In this document: piece after piece, positions 24,090 through 33,220 of the stretch
How positions within the stretch are numbered: position 1 is the stretch's first letter
How the letters are laid out: the number at the start of each line of letters is the position of its first letter
Assembly: GCA_009760855.2 (NCBI GenBank)
Contig: WPIO01000009.1
Span: 6,859,001-6,923,000, forward strand
DNA from: Cristatella mucedo
Lineage: Eukaryota; Bryozoa; Phylactolaemata; Cristatellidae
Reading direction: 5' to 3'
Length of the DNA stretch: 64,000 nt
The notes under the pieces: generated by a model
What the model saw: only the letters and a program-made list of their open reading frames with translations
Told to the model about the DNA's origin: nothing
Database searches by the model: none
Position numbers and translations under genes: made by a program

Positions 24090-24180
24090 AAATAATAATA
24101 ATAATGCATTTGATAAATCGTCCTCAGAAAACTCAATCTCTCTCTGGGCGCTTTACATTTGCTGCAAAGGGATGAGAAAT
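24090..24180 (-). mobile_element. Family A LINE 3' tail fragment
   Basis: ATT-repeat end plus the conserved stem-loop segment on the minus strand, between the possible 5' LINE part and the endonuclease region. Confidence 0.65.
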
Positions 24181-25309
24181 AATCCCTACTACTAAGTGAC
24201 CTTGTTTCTGAAAAAAGGCATCGACATGCTCGCATTGACCGAAACTTTGCTAGAATGAGTAAACTGCCCCACAGTTAACGACGCAGCGCCGACAGGCTTC
24301 TACTTCTTTGAAACCACGGTTAAAAAACTGGAAGTAGAGTTGCAGTTATTTCACGATCATCCTTCAATTTCAAGCCGTTTGCAGTCCCCTCGAAGCAGTC
24401 TTCCGAATCTATTGTTTTAAGTTCACCCGAAAACAAACTACCCACGGTGACAGTAGTCTATTGCCCCCAGGTACCGAGTCCTCCTTCATCTCAGGTTTAT
24501 CTGATCTCATTTCAATTCTGTGTTCAAGAAATCGATTCTTCCTCGTTAAGGGTGATTTCAAAATTCAGTTCGATAACTTATCTGACGCCTTCAGCATCAA
24601 GTTTCGTGCACTGGCGGACTTATATTTTCTTTTGGCTCATGTGCATGGCCCTAGTCACATCAAGGGTCACACGTTTGACTAAATTTTTTCCTACAACTGC
24701 ACGCTATCATCACCAATTTCTTATTCCCAAATTCTGCTTATCTGACCAGATACAGATCATATACAGTCTACGATGTGTGCCCTCAGTGTCATCTAAAATG
24801 ACCTGTAAATCACAAAGTCTCAAGATCCTTGACATCGATGCTGTCCGTGCAAGAATATCTGCTTCGCCTCTGCTGCTCAATCTCCCTTCAGACCTGTTAT
24901 CATTGGTAGATTTCTACAACATGCAGCTAGCTAATATACTCGACGAGCTTGCACCTCTGACATGGCGCGCCTGTATTCCCTCATTGCCCCATCCAATCCT
25001 TTTCATGGTTTAAACTCCCCCTCTTGCCGATGAGATGGCCCAGCTAAATCCAGACTTTTCCTTCCATGCACATAACAAGAAGATGTAAATATGATTTGAT
25101 CCAACCCAGCCCTCCTGCATGTCATTTCTGTCATCTCCCTTGCTACATGTACTGATGCCATCCACACGTGGATGGCAGCGAACTTTCTTAAATTGAATGA
25201 CGTTAAAGCCAACTTACTAGCTATGGATAACCCAAGTGGGATTCAGAAAGTAGAAAACCTAACCCTAAGGCTGCTCTGTTACCAAAACTCCTGTAGAATC
25301 TGCACGATA

Positions 25310-25454
25310 TGCCGAGCTGGTTTGGTCTAGTGGTTAAGGTTCACGCCTCGACCAAGGTCTGACTGAGGTCGTGGGCTCGAGCCCCGAGGCATATATGAAG
25401 CGCCTGAATAGAGATTAAGTTCTCTTGGGGCGCTATACAAATGAATCATATTTT
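25310..25454 (+). mobile_element. SINE2 copy (tRNA-derived)
   Basis: Head with box A TGGTCTAGTGG and box B GGGCTCGAGCCC. The tail from GAAGCGCCTGAATAGAGATT to GGGGCGCTATACAAATGA is like the family A LINE tail. It ends in a T-rich run. Inserted in a family A LINE. Confidence 0.8.
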
Positions 25455-25489
25455 TTTAAATCAAGGTGTCGTATGCCAAAGTGACCCTT

Positions 25490-26310
25490 CACCACGTGCT
25501 CGTAATCTAGGTGTCGTGTTCGACAGCTGCCTCAATTTCAAAAGCTTCATTCAGAAGACTGCCTCTACAGCTAGCCATCACATCCTATCCCTATCCAAGA
25601 TTAGAAGCTGTCTCCCACAGTGGCTTGTAAAAAATTTAACTAGCTCTTTAGTTCTGTCTCGGCTTGATTATTGTAATTTCCTTTTGGCTGGGCTGCCAAA
25701 GAAAGCTATTATGCCACTACAGCTGACTATGAATATGGCTGCAAGGCTGGTCTTCAAGTCCCAGCGGTTTGAGCACGTGTCACCTCTGCTGAAAGAGCTA
25801 GGATGGTTGCCGGTTGAGCAAAGGATACAGAGCAAAGTTCTTACGCTGACCCACAAGGCCCGCCACGGCTTAGCTCCTTCGTACCTTGCTGAACTGCTGC
25901 ATCAGTTTCAGCCTGTTCGCGCCCTCAGGTCCTGTGTGGACAATAAATTAGCTGTCCCATTCCTCCGCTTAAAGACAGTTGGCGACAGAAGCTTTAGCTC
26001 TGCAGGTCCTAGACTGTGGAACTCGCTTCCACAATTCTTACGCAACGACAACTACTCTCCAACTGCCGACTATGGCTCATTCTTTTTCAGCGGTCCTGAA
26101 CTGCTACTTCTATGCTACTCACTACCTCAACTGCTCTCCTGACTGCTATGCTTCCCACTTTCTCTTTGTTGCGTGAGACGAAGTCTGTTGGCTACCGAAT
26201 GCGTACCGAAAGCCGCTTAGGCTGTAAGTGCGCTATAAAAAACTCTCCTGCGTAACACCCACATGGTCTTCATGATTTTGTGGAGTTACTGACGGAGATA
26301 CAGACAGACA
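25490..26310 (+). mobile_element. Family B L2/CR1-type LINE, 5'-truncated
   Basis: A continuous frame of about 200 codons (RARNLGVVFDSCLNFKSFI, then SRLDYCNFLLAGLP, LGWLPVEQRIQSKVLTLTHK and LWNSLPQFLRND) is the C-terminal part of an L2-type ORF2. The 3' tail runs through GCCGCTTAGGCTGTAAGTGC to ACTGACGGAGATACAGACAG. It is inserted in the family A LINE between the QSDPS and ISCTVKS segments. This is the best preserved family B copy here. Confidence 0.8.
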
Positions 26311-26369
26311 GATTAAATGATCGAATCAGCTGCACAGTCAAGTCTGCCAACTTTTAGCTACGTAACATT

Positions 26370-26646
26370 GTAGTTTGAGTGTAGGCCGGCTCCTCTAATG
26401 AGCCTGTGATGTGGCATTGACACTGGCCGGTAACTGCTGGTGGCCAGATGGTGAATTCACCATCAGGGTCGGCCATTGCACAGTTGTGGTCCTCGATGAA
26501 TCATCGGGGTCAACCAGAGGAGTGGAGAAGGGGACAGACTCTAGTGTGAGAAGGGGGCGAAGGCAGTCGTGCGTCTTGCTGCTCCGTGCCTTGTACAATA
26601 AATCGTTGGCGTTGTTCTGGGCCAGCATTCTGTATGCCGAACCACA
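26370..26646 (+). repeat. 5' LTR
   Basis: TG...CA-bounded repeat containing an 18-bp perfect palindrome (26447-26464) and an AATAAA hexamer near 26597, probably in the R region. Confidence 0.85.
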
Positions 26647-26660
26647 AGCTATTTCGTGGA

Positions 26661-27830
26661 ATGGTGCCGATGACGCCCTGGGAGATGTCTTGTGCAGCAT
26701 CCCTAGTCTTCGATGGCTTCGGAGACTTCGTTGGCTGGCTGCTGAACTTCGAGAGGGAGATCGAGAAAAGTGGCTACGAACAGAGTGAGTGCCACTTGTT
26801 TTTGCTCCTTGCGATGCAAGGCGGGGCCTTCACGTTTGCCTCGGGGCTTCCGCAGGAAGTTCAGGATGACTATGCCAAGCTTCGTGAGGCCCTAGTGAGG
26901 GCATTCTACTCGCCGGCCGGTAGAGCGCGATTGCTGCACGCTGATCGGGTAAAGGCTGGTCGGACTGAGAGGGCCGACAGGAGTGACCGGAAGCGGCAGC
27001 AGCGATCACCGACTGTGTGCCAGGCGACAGAGGTTTGTCAGGCTGCCACCCCGTGGCGGCAGGCAACGGCTATCAAAGCGGTGACGGTTGGTCAGGCTGC
27101 GATGGTGTTCCACGAAGCAACGGCGTTGTGCGAGGCAACGGTCAGCGGTGTGGCTGAGGCGACGGAGAGTGAGACGGTACACGGAGAGGCTGCGGCGTCC
27201 GCGTGGAAGGCGGCGACGTCTGCGTGGAAGGCGGCGGCGTCAGCGTGGAGGGCGGCGGCGTCCGCGTGGAAGGCGGCGGCGTCTGCGACAGAGTCGGCGG
27301 CGTCCGCTACAGAGTCGGTGGCGTGCGCGACATGGTCGGCGGCGTCCGCGTGGAAGGCGGTGGCGTCCGCGACAGAGTCGGCGGCGTCCGCCAGAGAGTT
27401 AGTGGCCGGCGATGCAGCGAAAGCCATGAAGGTGACGGCCTGCGACCAGCCGGTGGGCTGTGACGCGGCACAGGCAGGAGAGTGTGTGCAAACCGGAGAG
27501 TCTGCACAGGCCGGAGAGTGTGTGCAGACTGAAGAGTCTGCACAGGAGGACGGAGAGGCTGTACAGGAGGGAGAATCTGTGGAGGCCGCGGAGACTGTGC
27601 AGGCCGGAGAGACTGCTCAGGTTGGAGAGGGTACGCAGAACGGAGAAGCAGCTGCGTATATCGGAGACGCTGCGAAAGAATCGGCAGAGGCGGATGGAGC
27701 GACGACGGTTGGTGTCCGGAAAACAGTGGCCGTGGACGTCAGCTCGATGACGATGGTCGGTGGCTCAAGTTGCCGGCTGGTCGCAAAAGGCCGTGCACCA
27801 GCTCGCCTCTTGCGATCAGCCGTCAGGTAG
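26661..27830 (+). CDS. Gag-like protein of the LTR element, with two tandem-repeat tails
   Basis: The frame is open from inside the 5' LTR; the first ATG after the LTR is at 26661, giving 389 residues. Residues about 14-90 (VFDGFGDFVGWLLNFEREIE, then GGAFTFASGLPQEVQDDYAK and LREALVRAFYSP) have the layout of a retrotransposon Gag capsid: F-x-G...W...F, an LPxExxxDY segment and LxxAFxxPAGR. A basic stretch follows. The second half has no zinc knuckle. It has about ten 21-bp units coding heptads such as AWKAAAS/ATESAAS (about 27200-27409), then about ten 18-bp units coding hexads of the type (A/V)QxGE(C/S/T) (about 27457-27650). The Gag call rests on pattern recognition; the tail function is unknown. 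Confidence 0.65.
   Translation: MVPMTPWEMSCAASLVFDGFGDFVGWLLNFEREIEKSGYEQSECHLFLLLAMQGGAFTFASGLPQEVQDDYAKLREALVRAFYSPAGRARLLHADRVKAGRTERADRSDRKRQQRSPTVCQATEVCQAATPWRQATAIKAVTVGQAAMVFHEATALCEATVSGVAEATESETVHGEAAASAWKAATSAWKAAASAWRAAASAWKAAASATESAASATESVACATWSAASAWKAVASATESAASARELVAGDAAKAMKVTACDQPVGCDAAQAGECVQTGESAQAGECVQTEESAQEDGEAVQEGESVEAAETVQAGETAQVGEGTQNGEAAAYIGDAAKESAEADGATTVGVRKTVAVDVSSMTMVGGSSCRLVAKGRAPARLLRSAVR
27200..27409 (+). repeat. 21-bp tandem repeat inside gag
   Basis: About ten 21-bp units keep the reading frame and encode Ala-rich heptads with alternating W-K and T-E-S cores. CpG-rich. Confidence 0.8.
27457..27650 (+). repeat. 18-bp tandem repeat inside gag
   Basis: Degenerate 18-bp units in frame encode acidic hexads with GE at the fourth and fifth positions; early units carry Cys. 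Confidence 0.7.
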
Positions 27831-28006
27831 ACTGTGGGGTCAGCTATTGATGCTAGCTGCCATGTTAAGGATGTGTAGGGTCTAGTTGGCATCGTTCATA
27901 GATAGGCTCGTTCATTGCTGCTTAGATAGGCTCGTTCATGCTGCCCTGTACGTTGCAGCTACGTGTGTTGGTGCTGCAAACTTGTGACCTTAAGGTCAAG
28001 GGGGCG

Positions 28007-28284
28007 TGTAGTTTGAGTGTAGGCCGGCTCCTCTAATGAGCCTGTGATGTGGCATGGACACTGGCCGGTAACTGCTGGTGGCCAGATGGTGAATTCACCA
28101 TCAGGGTCGGCCGCTGCACAGTTGTGGTCCTCGATGAATCATCGGGGTCAACCAGAGGAGTGGAAAAGTGGACAGACTCTAGTGTGAGAAGGGGGCGAAG
28201 GCAGTCGTGCGTCTTGCTGCTCCGTGCCTTGTGCAATAAATCGTTGGCGTTGTTCTGGGCCAGCGTTCTGTATGCCAAACCACA
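28007..28284 (+). repeat. 3' LTR
   Basis: Second copy of the 277-bp repeat, preceded directly by a purine-rich tract. The same 18-bp palindrome is at 28085-28102. Confidence 0.85.
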
Positions 28285-28342
28285 ACCATTGCTAAAATTC
28301 GGGCTTATTTAGACAAGGATACAAAATCTAATTTCGTTCATG

Positions 28343-28947
28343 TGTTGTGTGCGCCCGATGCATTCTGCTGTTGTAATTAGTGCAGTGCCATAACACAATG
28401 TAATGTAATATATCTCCGTCTGTAACTCCACAAAGTCATAAAGACCACGTTGGTGTTTCGCAGGAGAGTTTTGTATAGCGCACTCACAGCCTAAGCAGCT
28501 TTCGGTACGCATTCGGTAGCCAACAGACTTCGTCTCACGCAACAGAGAGAAAGTGGAAAGCATAGCTGAGTCAGGAGAGCAGTTGAGGTAGTGAGTAGCA
28601 TAGAAGTAGCAGCTCAGGACCGCTGAAAAGGATGTGCCATAGTCGGCAGTAGGAGAGTAGTTATCGTTGCGTAAGAATAATGTATACGTCACATTTGGCC
28701 AATGGTTACGACATTGACACAGCGAAGCCTACTCCTAACCTGTAGCTAATAGTTAAGCCATTGACGCAGCGAAGCGTCAGGCCATTAATGTACGTTTTAT
28801 TTCTTGACTTAGCTGCCTGATACCTCGAGCTCTCACATAAGTAGGCGTTGAGAGAAATAAAGAGAGTCTCGTTTACCGCTCACGTCCGCGCTATGTACCG
28901 TAAGACTCCACTAGAACTGCCACCGCCAGAGCCACTCAAATACAAAA
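28343..28947. mobile_element. 605-bp insertion in the family A LINE, CATG-flanked
   Basis: CATG occurs at both junctions (28339-28342, 28948-28951), where the LINE reading resumes. The insert holds a minus-strand family B tail (28404-28677) and about 330 bp of unassigned sequence with an AATAAA hexamer and a short hairpin (GACGC/GCGTC near 28762). It may be a solo LTR. Origin not recognised. Confidence 0.4.
28404..28677 (-). mobile_element. Family B LINE tail fragment
   Basis: Minus-strand match to the family B 3' end, from the GACGGAGATA terminus to the FLRNDNYSPTADYG segment. A short AATGTA flank on both sides may be the target duplication. Confidence 0.7.
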
Positions 28948-30089
28948 CATGCATGCGTGACATTCCGTCGAGACTTCTGTAACTCACTGCTTGTTGGTCT
29001 ACCGGCCTGTGCAATCAGGTGGTTGCAGCTGGTTCAAAACTCTGCAGCTAGGCTTGTCTGTCGCGAACGGTGCAGTTGCCACATCACACCACTTCTCACC
29101 GACCTAAACTGGCTACCATTCAAGCAACGCATTGACTTCAAGGTTCTGTCACTCAATTTGAGGTCCCTTCATTCTTTGGCTCCAGCATACTAATCGAATC
29201 TACTCCACAACCAGGCTATGCATTGTACCACCCACTTTTCAGAATGTAATCGCTTACAATAACTCATACGACCCTCAAATCCTTCGGAGACAGTGCCTTT
29301 AGTTCGTAAGCTCTCAAAGCCTTGAACTCACTTCCCACTTGCATCACGGCATCTCCTGACTTGACTACATTTATAAAGTAGATAAAAACGCATCTACGTA
29401 TCGTGCATTTAGTGGGTCCCTGTGATTCGTCCGTTGAGTGCCTAAGCGTGCCGATACTATGCATACTGCTATGAACCATATTTGCATGCTGACGCCGTGC
29501 ATGACACCTCTAACCATGTTATGCTTGTTGTCAGTCAATGAGCATGCTACCACTAACCATTCGACTCTGCTTAATTTGCAGCAAATTTAAAGTTGTAGAA
29601 AGAGATTAAATTCTCTGAGGGTGCTATACAAATGTATTTTTTATTAATATTATAAGTCGCGCAGCTTCGCATTAAAAAAACCTCGAAATGCATTACAAAC
29701 TTCGGTTTGCTTTCTTCCAGAGCTTGAAACCACCACCTACTGATGGCATACGATCCCGTGAAAAATTAAAAAAGAAGCCTACCTGCTCTTCACAACCATA
29801 GTTCCACCGGCTTGAATTGTCCTTCGTTTACTTACGGGTGCTGAAGTTGCCAATAACATAAACAACCGATTGACATGCTTCTATGACGAGCATACTGGTT
29901 TAAAAAAAATATTCAAATCTGTTATACAATCGCTATTTAAAATATAATTTTTATTATTACTAATACTATATAGACTCCTACATTTTAAAGGAGATGCTAA
30001 ACCTCAAAACTGCTTAGGATTTTCAAGATGGCACGCAGGAGAAAAAGCAGCCACTTGCATTTGCTCTAGAAGCATAATCGTATGATTTC

Positions 30090-30440
30090 TGTCTGAGTTA
30101 CGCTGGCTCTTTAAAAAGCATAAAATGACTTCAACGTCTGCGGTCTCGTTCATAGATCGCTTCACTTGCTTGCACCATTATACCTTTCCGACCTCCTCAT
30201 TACTCCAGTAAACTATCGCACCTGTCAGGTGATTGCCGATCATCTCTCCATTCCTCGAACTAAATGTAAATCTTCAGGTGATTGGGCCTTTAGTTTGCAC
30301 TCACAGAAAACCTGGAATTAGCTTCCACTTCGGTCACTACTTTTTGTATTTTTGCACGATTTAAATCTCAGCTAAAGACATAGTGTTTCGCTTACTTGTA
30401 CCTAAGCCCCACTAAACTTGGTCTCTTCGTTCCTGTGTGG
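30090..30440 (+). mobile_element. LINE C-terminal fragment, divergent
   Basis: Decayed LRWL...KSSGDWAFSLHSQKTWN*LPLRS segment of an L2-type ORF2. Confidence 0.5.
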
Positions 30441-30499
30441 TTTGCGTGCTAACTTGTGCATGATTCTGTGGGTGCTACTAACCAGGTCTTATATTTTGC

Positions 30500-30915
30500 T
30501 AAAGTACTTTCACCAGTTTCATTAAGTCATCAGTTTCAACAAGCTACAGCTCTAAGATCTTTATTGGACATACGATTAGCTGTTTGCTCCCTACACTTAA
30601 AGACCGTTGGCGCACAGAAGCTTTTGCTCTGCAGATCCTCGATGTGGAACTCGCTTGGAAAACCCGCAGCAACGATATATATTCTTCAGCTGCTAACAAT
30701 GGACCACCATTTGCAGCTATCTCGGGCCGCTACTTCCAAGCTTCCTCGACTGCCCTAATGACTCGGCCGCGCTTTTCAATCTCTCACTGCAGCGTCGTAC
30801 TGTCGAGTCTGTCGGCTACCGTGTGCGAATCGAAGGTTGCTTAGGCTGTCAGTGCGCAACATCAAACTCTCCCGCATAACACGCTCGCGCAGCCTTTGTG
30901 GCTTTTTGGAGTTCA
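30500..30915 (+). mobile_element. Family B LINE 3' end
   Basis: HQFQQATALRSLLDIRLAV coding end and the GGTTGCTTAGGCTGTCAGTG tail. Confidence 0.65.
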
Positions 30916-31815
30916 TTTTCAAGTGGACACAGATTGTGTGACACGACTTAGCGGTGCCCCGAGGGTCTCCTCGTGCGTTTCTCCTCTCTCCCTGTCATCC
31001 GCGTGCTCGCGCGTCGTGCTTCCATCTAAGCATGGTGCTGATGCGCTTTCGCTCGCTTTTCTAAGCGGTCAAGGTTGCGTGTCATCAAACCCCGGTTATT
31101 ACTATTGGAGCTCGGATTTAGTCTGACGCTCGATAAAGCTCATTAAATCCGAGACGCTCATTCAAGCTTGCATTCCTTGACGAATATTAGGCCGAGCGCC
31201 GCTCTATTTGTCTCGTAGAGAATTCTCTGCTCGCAGGAAGTAAACAGCTAAAACCAACGGGCAGATGGATTTCTGCTTGTTGGAAATTCACTTCTACGGT
31301 TACCAGATATGATATTTCAGATAGAATAATAATAATATTATTATAAAGAATATTTCAAAGATAATATTTCCAAGAGTTTCTCGGATACACTGCTTTAGAG
31401 CAAATTGCAAAAGTATTGGAGCTCAAATGTCGTCTGTGGCTATCCATAGAAATCTCGAGCTCGATGAAACGGACTTTCCTTTCCTTTCTGTCTAGAAAAA
31501 GCCCGTCGGCGGCTAGTTGTGGTAAGTGCAATCCTCTGTGTCTAGTGCCTATTAGCTATTTCTAGGCTTGAGTGACGGTGTTACCAGTGCAACTAATTGC
31601 TGTGAAGTTTTCGTGCAGATTTTTCTACCTCCGGGATGGGGCGGTCGTAAGAGCTGCTCTATTAAGCGAAGGGAATGCCATTTTATGGCAAGAGTACTCT
31701 TTAGAGCACCACCAAAGTCTTCAAGATTCCACCGACGGCCCGCAAAGGAAATTCCTCAAAACTATTGCAAAATAGTGACAGGAGGGAGGAAGGACAAAGA
31801 ACATGCCAGTAAAAA
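30916..31815. other. Non-coding, nothing recognised
   Basis: Short ORFs only (such as 31568-31828), no domain. Lies downstream of the glycosyltransferase gene. Confidence 0.4.
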
Positions 31816-31821
31816 TTTATT
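31816..31821 (-). terminator. Possible polyadenylation signal of the glycosyltransferase gene
   Basis: AATAAA on the minus strand, about 295 nt downstream of the stop. No repeat covers the interval. This is a weak call from the hexamer alone. Confidence 0.3.
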
Positions 31822-32026
31822 TCAATAACAAGAGAATAAATAAACTCAATAGCGTGATAGGATCTAAAGCTTGATCACGGCATTGCAAGACACTAATACA
31901 TTGTCATAACAGGGATGCCGGAAATGTAAGGAATAAAAAAAGGAACAATCTGCATGAATGTGAAAATCATTCTTATAAACCTGACAAAATGCAATGCTTT
32001 AAGTGGGCAAGTTTGCCGGAAGTTCG

Positions 32027-32128
32027 CGGTTCGCTTGCTCGAGTCGTTCCTGTTTCATCAGTCCTTATATTTGTCCACGGTTCGCTTGCTTGAGTCGTTC
32101 CTGTTTCCTCAGTCCTTATATTTGTCCT
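32027..32128. repeat. 51-bp tandem duplication over the glycosyltransferase stop codon
   Basis: Copies 32027-32077 and 32078-32128 differ at three positions. The second holds the stop codon (32116-32118) and the last codons. Confidence 0.93.
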
Positions 32129-32290
32129 TTGTAGCCAGAAGAGCGAATCAAACTGAGGATCAGTTCCTTGTTCACTGTGATGTTAACGAGAGTAAAAAGT
32201 GGTGAATGCCTAATACCGGCGACGCTAAACAGTGTTGTTTTTAACCCATCGTAAGGTGACCTTGCCTTGGAGTCAAGAAGTAGACGGTGC
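32116..32290 (-). CDS. B4GALT: Beta-1,4-GalNAc/galactosyltransferase last exon
   Basis: The exon reads HRLLLDSKARSPYDGLKTT, then LFSVAGIRHSPLFTLVNITVN and a short extra tail, with the stop TAA at 32118-32116. It corresponds to the family C-terminus RFxLLxxAxxRxxxDGLNSLxYxVLxxxxxPLYTxIxVDI. The acceptor is CCACTTTTAG before 32290. It enters in phase 2, as the preceding WGGEDDD exon plus a 105-nt missing exon would require. The tail after the conserved VNITVN lies partly in a 51-bp tandem duplication. Confidence 0.75.
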
Positions 32291-32744
32291 CTAAAAGTGG
32301 AAAGCACAGCTGTTGTGCTGACCCATCATTGACAAGCGTGTCCTTGCCAGTTGCAAAAAGCAGAGGGTAACGTGGTCTTGAAAAAAGCCTATCACTGCAG
32401 GCAACCAAGATAAGAACGCCTAGCTAAATTAAATAATGCTCTCTTGAAAGATGTCGCAACTGAATGCACCGGGATGCAAACGAAGCCACCGTTTGCAGCC
32501 CAGCATTCGCCAGTAAAGCCAAGGTGCCCCTGTGTTATAAAAAGTTTTAATCAGTTCTTGCCGCCATCTTGTGGCAATCTGTATCGACATGTCACTCATA
32601 TCCTTTGCTACTTTTTCATAAATTGTCCACCAACTCTTAGCGAGCGTTTACATTGCCTGTTTTAAGATTTAACAATTGACATGCATGTTTTACAGCATAT
32701 TAAACGTGCATAGAAAGACACTCGGTCATATTGTGGTGCTATGT

Positions 32745-33220
32745 ATTGTTGATGTTGTAAATATGGTCAGGTCAGGGAATATCGTGACGGATGTCGGAAG
32801 TAAGCTCCAAGCTTTAGGAACATACGAACTAAAAGCACGGTCTCTAAAAAGATTTGAGGTTCATACGAGGCATAGGTAAATAGTTAGATTCTGAAAAGCG
32901 GGAGGTATGATGCTTAGCCTGGTGGGGCAGTAGATTTGATAGGTGGGCTGGAGCCAAAGAATGAACGACAAAACCTTGAAGTCGAGGCGTTGCTTGACTG
33001 GGAGGCAGTGCAGGTCGGCGAGAAGTAGAGAGATGTGGCAACTGCGAGGCTCACGACAGACAAGCCTAACCGTAAAGTTGTGCACCAGCGTCTGATTGCA
33101 CATGTTGGTAAACCAGCAAGTAGTGAGTCACAGAAGTCTAGACGGAATGTCACATATTCATGAAACAACTTGGATGTGGTATCCCTGTCTAAAAAAGCCC
33201 GATATTAGTAGCACGATTCC
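32745..33220 (-). mobile_element. Family A LINE C-terminal fragment in glycosyltransferase intron
   Basis: Translates to HEYVTFRLDFCDSLLAGLPTCAIR, LHCLPVKQRLDFKVL and related segments in shifting frames. Same strand as the host gene. Confidence 0.75.

Larger units (their letters stand above)
26370..28284 (+). mobile_element. Complete non-autonomous (gag-only) LTR retrotransposon
   Basis: Two direct repeats (26370-26646 and 28007-28284, 277/278 bp) start with TGTAG and end with CCACA. They differ at about nine positions, roughly 97% identity. They are flanked by AACAT on the left and ACCAT on the right, a 5-bp target duplication with one change. The flanking LINE sequence reads continuously across the element once one target copy is removed. 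A purine run (AAGGTCAAGGGGGCG, 27992-28006) immediately before the right LTR fits a polypurine tract. The internal part is only about 1.36 kb and has a Gag frame but no protease, RT, RNase H or integrase. It must rely on another element for these. Confidence 0.85.
24190..29660 (+). mobile_element. Family A L2/CR1-type LINE broken by nested insertions
   Basis: Segments that join into one degenerate LINE are 24190-24680 (AP endonuclease: LALTET, GDFKIQFDN, HIKGHTFD), 24680-25010 (linker, LVDFYNMQLANILDELAPLT), 25010-25309 (RT YADD region onward, decayed), 25455-25490, 26310-26369, 28285-28342 and 28948-29655 (C-terminal part, 3' UTR and stem-loop tail). RT motifs A and B are deleted at about 25005. 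Inserts in order are a SINE2, a family B LINE, the LTR element and a 605-bp insert. Many stops and frameshifts; certainly inactive. Confidence 0.75.

Noticed and set aside
27092-27427. Antisense ORF of 111 codons in the gag repeat
   Set aside because: A by-product of the 21-bp GC-rich repeat read on the other strand.
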